Shown here: positions 32,600 to 39,409 of the stretch, in pieces | Numbering within the stretch: position 1 is the stretch's first letter | Layout: each line of letters begins with the position of its first letter | Assembly: GCA_944386685.1 (NCBI GenBank) | Contig: CALXCA010000017.1 | Coordinates: forward strand, 1 to 39,409 | Direction of reading: 5' to 3' | Origin: an uncultured Clostridia bacterium | GTDB taxonomy: Bacteria > Bacillota > Clostridia > TANB77 > CAG-508 | Length of the DNA stretch: 39,409 nucleotides | Program-made: the position numbers and the translations under genes | The notes under the pieces: model-generated | The model's input: only the letters and a program-made list of their open reading frames with translations | What the model was told of the DNA's origin: nothing | Database searches by the model: none

Positions 32600-34726
32600 T
32601 TACAAATGCATAACTCTAGATTTAATTTCTTTAGTTTTTCCAACATTCCAGAAATTTTCTCCCAAGTAGCCACAAGTACGTCTAACAACATTTAATTTAG
32701 ATTTATCTTTATTACCACATTGTGGACATTCCCACTCATTATTATCATTAATAATCATCTCTCCATCAAATCCGCAAACTTGGCAGTAATCTGATTTTGT
32801 ATTAAATTCAGCATATTGAATATTATCATAGATAAATTTAACAACTTCCTCTAAAGCTTCTATATTATTTTTCATATTTGGAACTTCAACATAAGATATT
32901 GCTCCACCCTTTGATAAAGATTGGAATTCACTTTCGAATTTAAGTTTACTAAATGCATCAATTTTTTCTCTAACATCAACATGATAAGAATTTGTATAAT
33001 ATCCTTTATCTGTTACATCTGGAATACTTCCAAATTTTTCTTTATCTATACGAGCAAATCTATAACATAAGCTTTCTGCTGGTGTTCCATATAATGCAAA
33101 TCCAATATTTGTTTCTTTTTTCCATCTTTGAACTGTTTCTTCAAGATGTTTCATAACTTTTATTGCAAAATCATGACCTTCAGGCTCTGTATGCGATACA
33201 CCTTTCATTAATTTTGTTAACTCATATATTCCAATATATCCTAATGATATTGATGAATATCCACCAAATAAATATTTATCTATCTTTTCACCTTTTGCCA
33301 AACGTGCTATTGCACCATTTTGCCAATGTATTGGAGATATATCTGATTTTGTTCCAAGTAATGCATAATGTCTGCACATAATTGCTTCTTTGCATAATTC
33401 TAATCTTTCATCAAATAATTTCCAGAATTTATCTTCATCTCCATTAGCTATAATTCCAATTTGTGGTAAGTTAATACTTACTACACCTTGATTAAATCTT
33501 CCTTCAAATTTATAATTTCCATTTTCATCTTTCCATGGGGCTAAGAAACTTCTGCATCCCATTGGGCTAAATACGTTTCCTTCATAATTTTCTTTCATTT
33601 TCTTAGCAGAAATATAATCTGGGTACATTCTCTTTGCTGAACATTTAACAGCTAATTTTGTTAAATAATCATATTTACCACCTTTTAAACAATTGTGTTC
33701 ATCTAAAACATAAATTAATTTTGGAAATGCTGGTGTTACATATACTCCTACTTCGTTTTTTATTCCTTGAATTCTTTGTTTTAAGATTTCTTCAATTATC
33801 ATTGCATTTTCATTAATGTATTCATCATCTGGGTCTAAGTGTAAAAATAAAGTTACAAATGGTGATTGTCCATTAGTTGTCATTAAAGTATTTATTTGAT
33901 ATTGGATTGTTTGAACTCCTGCTGATAGCTCCTCTTTTACTCTATCTTTTACCATGTCTTCAATTATGTCTTTACTTAATTTTCCACCATATTTTTCTGT
34001 TAATCTTTTCTTTACTTTGTCATGACTTCTGCGTAAATATTTTCCTAGATGTTTCATATCTACAGATTGTCCACCATATTGGTTACTTGCAACAGCTGCA
34101 ATTATTTGTGTTGTAACTGTACATGCAACTTGGAAACTTTTTGGGCTTTCTATCATCTTTCCATTCATTGCTGTTCCATTATCTAACATATCTCCAATAT
34201 TTATTAAACAACAATTGAATATTGGTTGTACAAAATAATCTGCATCATGGAAATGTAAAATTCCTTCTTCATGTGCTTTAGATATTTTTTCTGGTAGTAA
34301 AATTCTTTTTGTTAAATCTCTTGACACTTCTCCTGCTATGTAATCTCTTTGTGTTGATGCTAGCATTGTGTTTTTGTTTGAGTTTTCTTCTGCTAATTCT
34401 TTGTTTTCATTACGTATTAATCCTAATATTGACTCATCTGTTGTGTTTGATTTTCTTACTAGTGCTCTTGTATATCTATAAACAATGTATTTTTTAGCTA
34501 ATTCGTATTTATCAAATTCCATTAATTTTTCTTCAATAACATCTTGAATGTCTTCAACTAACATTCTTTTCTTTCCTAAATCCATAATATATGAGATAAT
34601 TTCATCTATCTCATCCTTAGTTGCTCTTTCTTTTCCTCTAACTTCTTTGTTTGCTTTTTCAATAGCTACTTGAATTTTTGAACGATCAAAATCTATTGTT
34701 CTTCCGTCTCTTTTAATAACTTTCAT
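32600..34726 (-). CDS. nrdD: Anaerobic ribonucleoside-triphosphate reductase
   Basis: Class III reductase that makes deoxyribonucleotides from NTPs without oxygen, using a glycyl radical. The ATG at 34726 (MKVIKRDGRTIDFD) is preferred because AGAAAGGA directly touches the ATG at 34738. The N-terminal ATP-cone (allosteric) spans residues about 1-95. The catalytic barrel includes GCRSFLAPW. The C-terminal zinc site is CQVCGFDGE with CPQCGNKD, and the radical loop is RRTCGYLG, whose Gly carries the radical. About 708 residues, normal for the family. The activase gene nrdG, usually next to it, is absent here: a convergent plus-strand gene follows instead. Confidence 0.96.
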   Translation of the reverse strand: MKVIKRDGRTIDFDRSKIQVAIEKANKEVRGKERATKDEIDEIISYIMDLGKKRMLVEDIQDVIEEKLMEFDKYELAKKYIVYRYTRALVRKSNTTDESILGLIRNENKELAEENSNKNTMLASTQRDYIAGEVSRDLTKRILLPEKISKAHEEGILHFHDADYFVQPIFNCCLINIGDMLDNGTAMNGKMIESPKSFQVACTVTTQIIAAVASNQYGGQSVDMKHLGKYLRRSHDKVKKRLTEKYGGKLSKDIIEDMVKDRVKEELSAGVQTIQYQINTLMTTNGQSPFVTLFLHLDPDDEYINENAMIIEEILKQRIQGIKNEVGVYVTPAFPKLIYVLDEHNCLKGGKYDYLTKLAVKCSAKRMYPDYISAKKMKENYEGNVFSPMGCRSFLAPWKDENGNYKFEGRFNQGVVSINLPQIGIIANGDEDKFWKLFDERLELCKEAIMCRHYALLGTKSDISPIHWQNGAIARLAKGEKIDKYLFGGYSSISLGYIGIYELTKLMKGVSHTEPEGHDFAIKVMKHLEETVQRWKKETNIGFALYGTPAESLCYRFARIDKEKFGSIPDVTDKGYYTNSYHVDVREKIDAFSKLKFESEFQSLSKGGAISYVEVPNMKNNIEALEEVVKFIYDNIQYAEFNTKSDYCQVCGFDGEMIINDNNEWECPQCGNKDKSKLNVVRRTCGYLGENFWNVGKTKEIKSRVMHL

Positions 34727-34924
34727 TTTACATTTCATTCCTTTCTTCTCTAAGGCACTTATAATAATAAAAGAATTTCTTTTGAACTAAATATCTCTTA
34801 TGTTTCTTATTTTACAATTTAAGTATATAGTTATAAATTTATTCTTTCATAGTATTACTTTCATCCCCCAAAAAATTTTATAATTTTTTTAAATTTTTTT
34901 AATCTTTAAAGAAATTATGACCAT

Positions 34925-34981
34925 ATTATACATTTAATTTTATTAAAATCTGTTGCAAATGCAACAATTTTATAATATAAT
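34925..34981. promoter_or_regulatory. Shared Crp/Fnr-type operator between nrdD and its regulator
   Basis: TGTTGCAAATGCAACA (34951-34966) is a perfect 6+6 dyad. On the plus strand TTGCAA (34953-34958), 17 bp, TATAAT (34976-34981) makes a promoter for the Crp-like gene, with the dyad covering its -35. On the minus strand TATAAT (34925-34930) toward nrdD has no good -35, but the dyad centre lies about 41 bp before the expected start, the class II activator position. The remaining 34739-34920 holds only AT-rich leader. Confidence 0.65.
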
Positions 34982-35074
34982 CTTTTTAAAAATATCATAA
35001 ATTGAAGTATAATTTTTATGTCGAATTTTGAAGTATTCTAAATTTCAAATTTATTTAATTTTGGAGAAAATGTT

Positions 35075-35704
35075 ATGGTTACTAATTTTGATAAAAAAAA
35101 TTTTATAAAAAATTTTAAAGCAAATTGCAAAAAAATTCAGGTTAAAAATTTTATAAAAGGAGAAACTGTTACTACATATATTGAAAAGCGTAATCAGATA
35201 TGTATAGTTCTAAGTGGAGAAGTTGATTTAATTAGATATGATTTTAATGGCAATAAAACTATAATAGGTCATTTTGTTGAAAATGACATTTTTGGTGAAG
35301 TTTTTTATCCTGCAAATACAAATAATGAACTTTTTGTAACAGCTATTAAAAAATCTGAGATTTTATTTTTTTCATATGATACTCTTTTTGAAAAATGTGA
35401 ATATGAATGTGTTTTTCATAAAGAATTAATTAATAATTTGAGCGAATTATTTATAGATGAAATAATAGATTTAAATTTACGTATTGAATTATTAACGAAA
35501 AGAAGTATTCGTGAAAAATTATTATCTTATTTTGAGATTTTATCGAAAAGCTCTATGAATAAAGTGTTCAACATTCCATATACATACACGGATTTGGCTG
35601 ATTATTTTAGTGTTGATAGAAGTTCTTTGATGAGAGAAATTAAAATGTTGACTGATGAAGGTTTTATAAAAAAAGAGGGCACTAAAATTACTTTATTATA
35701 TTAG
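35075..35704 (+). CDS. Crp/Fnr-family transcriptional regulator
   Basis: A 209-residue regulator. The N-terminal cyclic-nucleotide-binding-like beta-barrel includes CIVLSGEVDLIRYD, GNKTIIGHFVENDIFGE and LFVTAIKKSEILFF. A dimerisation helix (about 105-145) follows, then a winged helix-turn-helix with IPYTYTDLADYFSVDRSSLMREIKML, in which the recognition helix reads DRSSLMREI. There is no Fnr-type cysteine cluster, so oxygen sensing through 4Fe-4S is unlikely; the effector is unknown. It is divergent from nrdD and shares a palindrome with it, which suggests autoregulation and control of nrdD. GGAGA precedes the ATG. The stop codon runs directly into repeat array 3. Confidence 0.88.
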   Translation: MVTNFDKKNFIKNFKANCKKIQVKNFIKGETVTTYIEKRNQICIVLSGEVDLIRYDFNGNKTIIGHFVENDIFGEVFYPANTNNELFVTAIKKSEILFFSYDTLFEKCEYECVFHKELINNLSELFIDEIIDLNLRIELLTKRSIREKLLSYFEILSKSSMNKVFNIPYTYTDLADYFSVDRSSLMREIKMLTDEGFIKKEGTKITLLY

Positions 35705-36137
35705 GGAAAATATGTGCCGGTTCTCTTTTTTCCCTTTTCCTTGTTGGGGGTGGTCGCTGGGGTCAGTCCTTTTTTATGTTGGGGTCGATCCCAATAGCAA
35801 AAAGGACCGACCCCAGCAACAAAAGGGACCGACCCCAACACAAAAAGGGACCGACCCCAGCACAAAAAGGGACCGACCCCAGCAACAAAAGGGACCGACC
35901 CCAGCACAAAAAGGGACCGACCCCAACACAAAAAGGGACCGACCCCAACACAAAAAGGGACCGACCCCAGACAAAAAAGGGACCGACCCCAACACAAAAA
36001 GGGACCGACCCCAACACAAAAAGGGACCGACCCCAACACAAAAAGGGACCGACCCCAACAACAAAAGGGACCGACCCCAGACAAAAAAGGGACCGACCCC
36101 CAGCAAACACCCCCCAACACGAAAAAGTACTGCCCAA
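35704..36137. repeat. 22-bp repeat array 3, strand-switching, inverted end headers
   Basis: The header TATGTGCCGG plus TTCTC and a T-run starts at the regulator's stop codon. Two plus-oriented units (35759, 35781) are followed by a strand switch and then by 14 minus-oriented units with core GGGACCGACCCC at 35803, 35825 and every 22 bp to 36089. The right end (about 36115-36137) carries a reversed header-like sequence, AAAAAGTACTGCCCAATTT. Linkers are mainly CAACACAAAAA or CAGCACAAAAA. The unit has no stop codon in any of six frames, so long spurious open frames cross it. It fills the gap between the regulator and the permease. Confidence 0.95.
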
Positions 36138-36149
36138 TTTACAACAACA

Positions 36150-37400
36150 CTATTCTCTACTTTCAATTAAATTTATAATATTGCTTTTTAACTTCATATG
36201 TATCATATATAGTGAACTTATTGATGAAGTTAAAATAAGAATTACAAATCCAATTATAAAATCTGTTGAAAATATTCTTATATTATATCCTATATAATTA
36301 AATGAATTAAAAACAATATTTTTCAATATTACACATAATAGTATTAATAAAATACAGCCTATAATATATGTAATTATACTAGTTATTATTGTTTCAAATA
36401 AATACTGTATTGTTACATTAGTTTTTGTATATCCTGAAGCTCTTAATATTCCAATATAATTTGATTCTCTTATCAATTTCTTTCTCATGTATAATAACAC
36501 TATCAAAATAATTACAGCTATAGAAATTATTGCAATTACCAAACATGAAATTTTTATTGTATTTATTACTCCTTCATCTATTTCCATTGAAGGTTCTACA
36601 TTAGAAAAATTATGTTCTAGTATTTTTTCTGTAACACTTTCTACATTTTCTAAACTATCTACTACTACATTAAAACTATAATCATCTATTTGAGTAATTT
36701 CAATATCTGGATTATCATTTTTTGGTATTTTAGCTTTTGCAATTTCATCTATATCTATTTGTGAAATAAATATATCATTATTGTAATTCATAAATTCTTT
36801 ATTATCATATACACCTATTACTGTAAATGTTTTTGTTAATTTCTCATCATTAACAAATTTCATATTTTCAAATTTTCTTGTATAATATGTTATAGTAAAT
36901 TCTTTTCCTATTAAACTCTCACCATCTATTATATTTTTAGCATTTATATTATATTCATATACAGAATTATCTGGATAAAAATCTTTTGGGATTATTGCAA
37001 CTCCAGTATCATTTTCTCCAATTTGCGAACCTATTAATGAATGAATAACTGTAGATTTTGGTAAATACTGAGGTGTTATTTTTCCATCTAGATCTTCATT
37101 AGCAAAATTACTATCTATCAAAAAAGTACCATATACTGAACTATATACATCTTGTACATGTTCAATACTTAATAATTCTTCCTTTCCTAAATCTGCTTCG
37201 TCTTGTTTATTTGATACTGATAATACTCTAAAATTTATGTTTTTATTTATATTTTCTTCTATATATTCATTAAAATTTTTATTAAATGTTATTGAACCAA
37301 TAAGCATTATTGTTGAAATGACTAATAGTATTATAAAAAATATATTGTTTTTATCTCTTGTTATTTTTATAAATAAATTTTTTAAATGATATTTATTCAC
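36150..37400 (-). CDS. FtsX/MacB-like ABC transporter permease
   Basis: A 416-residue permease with one N-terminal membrane helix (about 18-40), a large extracytoplasmic domain (about 45-280) and three C-terminal helices (about 285-310, 335-362, 375-400), the FtsX/MacB layout. It starts with GTG at 37400, whose bases overlap the TGA of the ATPase gene (GTGA), with AAGGAG upstream. Such permeases act with a MacB-type ATPase in mechanotransmission or export of peptides and antimicrobials. It is the last gene of the operon and runs toward array 3, whose minus-strand units follow the stop. Confidence 0.88.
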   Translation of the reverse strand: MNKYHLKNLFIKITRDKNNIFFIILLVISTIMLIGSITFNKNFNEYIEENINKNINFRVLSVSNKQDEADLGKEELLSIEHVQDVYSSVYGTFLIDSNFANEDLDGKITPQYLPKSTVIHSLIGSQIGENDTGVAIIPKDFYPDNSVYEYNINAKNIIDGESLIGKEFTITYYTRKFENMKFVNDEKLTKTFTVIGVYDNKEFMNYNNDIFISQIDIDEIAKAKIPKNDNPDIEITQIDDYSFNVVVDSLENVESVTEKILEHNFSNVEPSMEIDEGVINTIKISCLVIAIISIAVIILIVLLYMRKKLIRESNYIGILRASGYTKTNVTIQYLFETIITSIITYIIGCILLILLCVILKNIVFNSFNYIGYNIRIFSTDFIIGFVILILTSSISSLYMIHMKLKSNIINLIESRE

Positions 37401-38089
37401 TCATTTTCTCCTTCCAATTTTCCTTTATCTAATATGTATACTTTGTCTGCATAATTTTTTATTTCACTACTATGACTTACAACTATAACACATTTTCCTT
37501 CTTCTGCTAATTTTTTTAATAGTGTAAATATTTCCCTTTCACTTTTTTCATCTAAATTTCCTGTTGGCTCATCTGCAAGTATAATATTAGGATTATTGGC
37601 TAAAGAACGAGCTATTGCAACTCTTTGTTGTTCTCCTCCTGATAATTCTTTGGGAAAATGATTTATTCTTTCTTTTAGTCCTACACTTGATAGCAATTCT
37701 ATAGCTCTTTCTTTTCTTTCTTTTGCTTGAATTTCTTTATTTATTAACATTGGAACCATAACATTTTCATATGCTTTTAGCGTTGGAACCAAATTAAATT
37801 CTTGAAAAACAAATCCTATATTTTTCAATCTCATATATGATGCATCTTTATCTTTTAAATTTTTTACATTCTTGCCATATATTTGATATTCTCCTTCATC
37901 ACATTCATCTATTAAGCCTAAAATATGTATTAATGTTGATTTTCCATTACCACTATGTCCCATTACCGCATATAAATTTCCTTCGTAAAATTCTGCATTT
38001 AAATTTCTTAAAACATTTACTTCTTTGTTTTTTGTATGAAATGTTTTTTGAATATTTTTTAATTGTATTACTTTGCTTTTTTCTTCCAT
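37397..38089 (-). CDS. MacB/LolD-type ABC transporter ATP-binding protein
   Basis: A 230-residue ATPase. Walker A GHSGNGKSTL (about 45-54), Q-loop FQEFNLVPTL, signature LSGGEQQRVAIARSLA, Walker B IILADEPTGNLD and the switch histidine VVSHSSEI are all intact. The LADEPTGNLD form is typical of the MacB/LolD/BceA group. AAGGAGAG precedes the ATG. The gene overlaps the downstream permease by 4 nt and follows the upstream permease by 121 bp. It should power both permeases as a heterodimer or the intact one alone. The substrate is unknown. Confidence 0.93.
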   Translation of the reverse strand: MEEKSKVIQLKNIQKTFHTKNKEVNVLRNLNAEFYEGNLYAVMGHSGNGKSTLIHILGLIDECDEGEYQIYGKNVKNLKDKDASYMRLKNIGFVFQEFNLVPTLKAYENVMVPMLINKEIQAKERKERAIELLSSVGLKERINHFPKELSGGEQQRVAIARSLANNPNIILADEPTGNLDEKSEREIFTLLKKLAEEGKCVIVVSHSSEIKNYADKVYILDKGKLEGENE

Positions 38090-38210
38090 ATATTTCTCTC
38101 CTTTTTTCTTTATTTATAACATATTTTTAACTATTATTCAATAAAAATAAATGTTAACTTCTACTCATCTTATTGGGAAACAATTTTTAAATAGTCTTTC
38201 AAGCAATCTA

Positions 38211-39230
38211 TTAACTTATTATTAATCTTAATATAAATGAAATAATTAGCGAAATTAATAGGGCTGTAATCATTAAACTTATTAGCTTTACTACTACATG
38301 TAATTTTAATTGCTTTTTATTATAACCTAATACTCTTTCTATCTTTGAATTCTTCTTTTCATCTGATAAAATATTCCCTGTAACTATTATAAATATTATA
38401 ATAAAACCGCATATTGAAAAAAATGTTATCATTTCAAACACACTTCTAAATTCAATGCTATTAGTCACTTTATCAGCATTTTCATTACCATCAAAATTAA
38501 TTCTTGTTCCAATATTTATATCATTATAATTACTTGCAATTTTCAATTTTTCTTTTATTTCACTTGTATTAAGATAATCATCAACATATATTTTGTATGA
38601 ATATATATTATTTTTTAAATTTAATTCATTAAACTTATTTTCAGAAATCATCATTTCTAAATCATTACTATCATAATAATCTTTTATAGTAAATTCAATA
38701 TCATTTTCATTATATTTAAATATAATATTCTTACCTTTTAAATTGTCTTTTGTCTCTTGCTTTTTATTTTTTACCCCCTCTGTTGATAATACTATTTCAT
38801 TATCTTTTAACTTTAAATCATTATTTTTATCTGGTTTAATTATTATCTTTGTTGCAGAGTTTATAGATGACATACCATAATCTTCCCAACAAACTATTTC
38901 ATTATAATTTTCTCCATTATCATAATTAACTGTTGTATCTTTACTTATAATAGAATATGATTGATTTTTAAATGTAGTATCTTTTTCATTTTCTTCAAAA
39001 ATTATTATTCTTTCTACTTCTTTGACTACATTTAATTTAGATATTTCTTTAAAGTAATCTCCTTTACATGTCATTAGTATATAAGATTTTGTTTTATACA
39101 CATCATTTATTGATTTATTACAATAATTTATCAAAACTAACATTGAAAAAATTGTTGTTAATAATACACTATATATTATCAAATATATTTTTGTACTCTT
39201 TTTTCTAAAAAAACTCTTTAAATATAACAT
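38211..39230 (-). CDS. FtsX-like permease, C-terminally truncated
   Basis: A 339-residue partner permease. There is one N-terminal helix (about 14-35), an extracytoplasmic domain, then two helices (MITFFSICGFIIIFIIVTGN and the final LISLMITALLISLIISFIL stretch). The last helix found in FtsX-type permeases is missing; the frame stops right after the third. Just past the stop another frame remains open for about 15 codons (NKLIDCLKDYLKIVSQ), which hints at a frameshift near 38215, but there is no room for a fourth helix before the ATPase gene. It may be a truncated, still expressed subunit or a decaying one. AAAGGGAAA precedes the ATG. Confidence 0.75.
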   Translation of the reverse strand: MLYLKSFFRKKSTKIYLIIYSVLLTTIFSMLVLINYCNKSINDVYKTKSYILMTCKGDYFKEISKLNVVKEVERIIIFEENEKDTTFKNQSYSIISKDTTVNYDNGENYNEIVCWEDYGMSSINSATKIIIKPDKNNDLKLKDNEIVLSTEGVKNKKQETKDNLKGKNIIFKYNENDIEFTIKDYYDSNDLEMMISENKFNELNLKNNIYSYKIYVDDYLNTSEIKEKLKIASNYNDINIGTRINFDGNENADKVTNSIEFRSVFEMITFFSICGFIIIFIIVTGNILSDEKKNSKIERVLGYNKKQLKLHVVVKLISLMITALLISLIISFILRLIIS

Positions 39231-39274
39231 TTTTTTCCCTTTCTTTTCAAATATAAAATTTTATTTATAGTTCT

Positions 39275-39303
39275 CTTATATCATATTTTATCATATTTTT
39301 CAA
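39275..39303 (-). promoter_or_regulatory. Promoter of ABC transporter operon
   Basis: On the minus strand TTGAAA (39298-39303), 17 bp, TATAAG (39275-39280). The spacer contains a direct repeat of ATCATATTTT, a possible operator. Confidence 0.55.
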
Positions 39304-39348
39304 TAATAAAATCATACTTATGTCAGTTCTATTTTTGTATTCTTTGTC

Positions 39349-39409
39349 TGGTGCCGGTCTTTTTTTGTGTTGTGGGGTTGGTTGTTGGGGTCGGTCCCTT
39401 TTTGTGCTG
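39349..39409 (+). repeat. 22-bp repeat array 4, start only
   Basis: The header CTGGTGCCGGTC plus a T-run, one degenerate unit (GGGGTTGG), then GGGGTCGGTCCC with TTTTTGTGCTG at the window edge. The linker type matches array 3, not arrays 1 and 2. The array continues beyond the window. Confidence 0.8.

Noticed and set aside
35704..36137. CRISPR array
   Set aside because: The 22-bp units are contiguous with near-identical linkers, there are no unique spacers, the array switches strand, and no cas gene is present.
3791..36137. Insertion sequence with transposase
   Set aside because: No transposase, integrase or resolvase gene was found anywhere in the window; the repeats are non-autonomous at best.
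35712..36297. Long open frames through array 3 on both strands, and similar ones in array 2
   Set aside because: The repeat unit has no stop codon in any frame, so translation gives 22-residue periodic peptides in all frames. None has a ribosome binding site or domain.

Overview
The window is very AT-rich and nearly all its genes lie on the minus strand. It carries an early sporulation cluster (spoIIAA-spoIIAB-sigF-spoIID-spoIIQ), an oxygen-independent ribonucleotide reductase (NrdD) and Bacillota-type promoters and ribosome binding sites. This points to a low-GC, spore-forming anaerobe of the Bacillota, most likely an uncultivated gut-type member of the Clostridia. The lineage is inferred from gene content, not from a marker phylogeny.

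Layout. 0.1-3.7 kb: a glycolipid or envelope cassette (GT8, a GT8::PlsC fusion, PlsC). 3.8-4.2 kb: the first 22-bp repeat array, built around a very large palindrome. 4.2-8.2 kb: a small acidic Cys-tailed protein, efp, and an rsmE operon with two unrecognised genes. 8.5-10.3 kb: a WG/beta-propeller-like protein behind a near-consensus promoter flanked by two palindromic boxes. 10.4-14.2 kb: dTDP-L-rhamnose synthesis, in transcription order rmlD-rmlA-rmlC-rmlB. 14.4-18.6 kb: the sporulation cluster with a Spo0A/sigma-H type promoter. 18.7-23.1 kb: miaB and mutS, separated by the second array. 23.5-32.5 kb: an accessory region holding an ADP-ribosylglycohydrolase, a zinc-ribbon protein, two frameshifted genes, a deletion-derived gene remnant, a transglutaminase-like protein, a tight NADAR-phosphoribosyltransferase pair, a DUF84 NTPase, a PHP phosphoesterase and a foreign-looking thymidylate-kinase-like protein. 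32.6-35.7 kb: nrdD and a divergent Crp/Fnr regulator sharing one palindrome. 35.7-39.4 kb: the third array, a MacB-like ABC transporter, and the start of a fourth array.

The most unusual structural signal is the family of arrays. Their 22-bp units have the core GGGGTCGGTCCC plus a T-tract, keep exact 22-bp register, begin with a shared header containing ACCGGT and a T-run, and switch strand inside the array. They abut stop codons or ribosome binding sites and never interrupt a gene. They resemble REP-type repeats, but no transposase is visible here. A second repeat family, about 156 bp and built of several stem-loops, occurs in two full copies and one partial copy whose terminal hairpin shows a compensatory base change.

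The best protein-level candidate for an undescribed system is the NADAR + phosphoribosyltransferase operon (27.9-29.9 kb). It lies in the same accessory region as a DraG-like ADP-ribosylglycohydrolase, which suggests linked N-glycoside or ADP-ribose chemistry. That function is inference only. Nearby decay (frameshifts, an internal deletion) and solitary higher-GC genes with their own perfect promoters and terminators mark 23-32.5 kb as a region of recent gain and loss.
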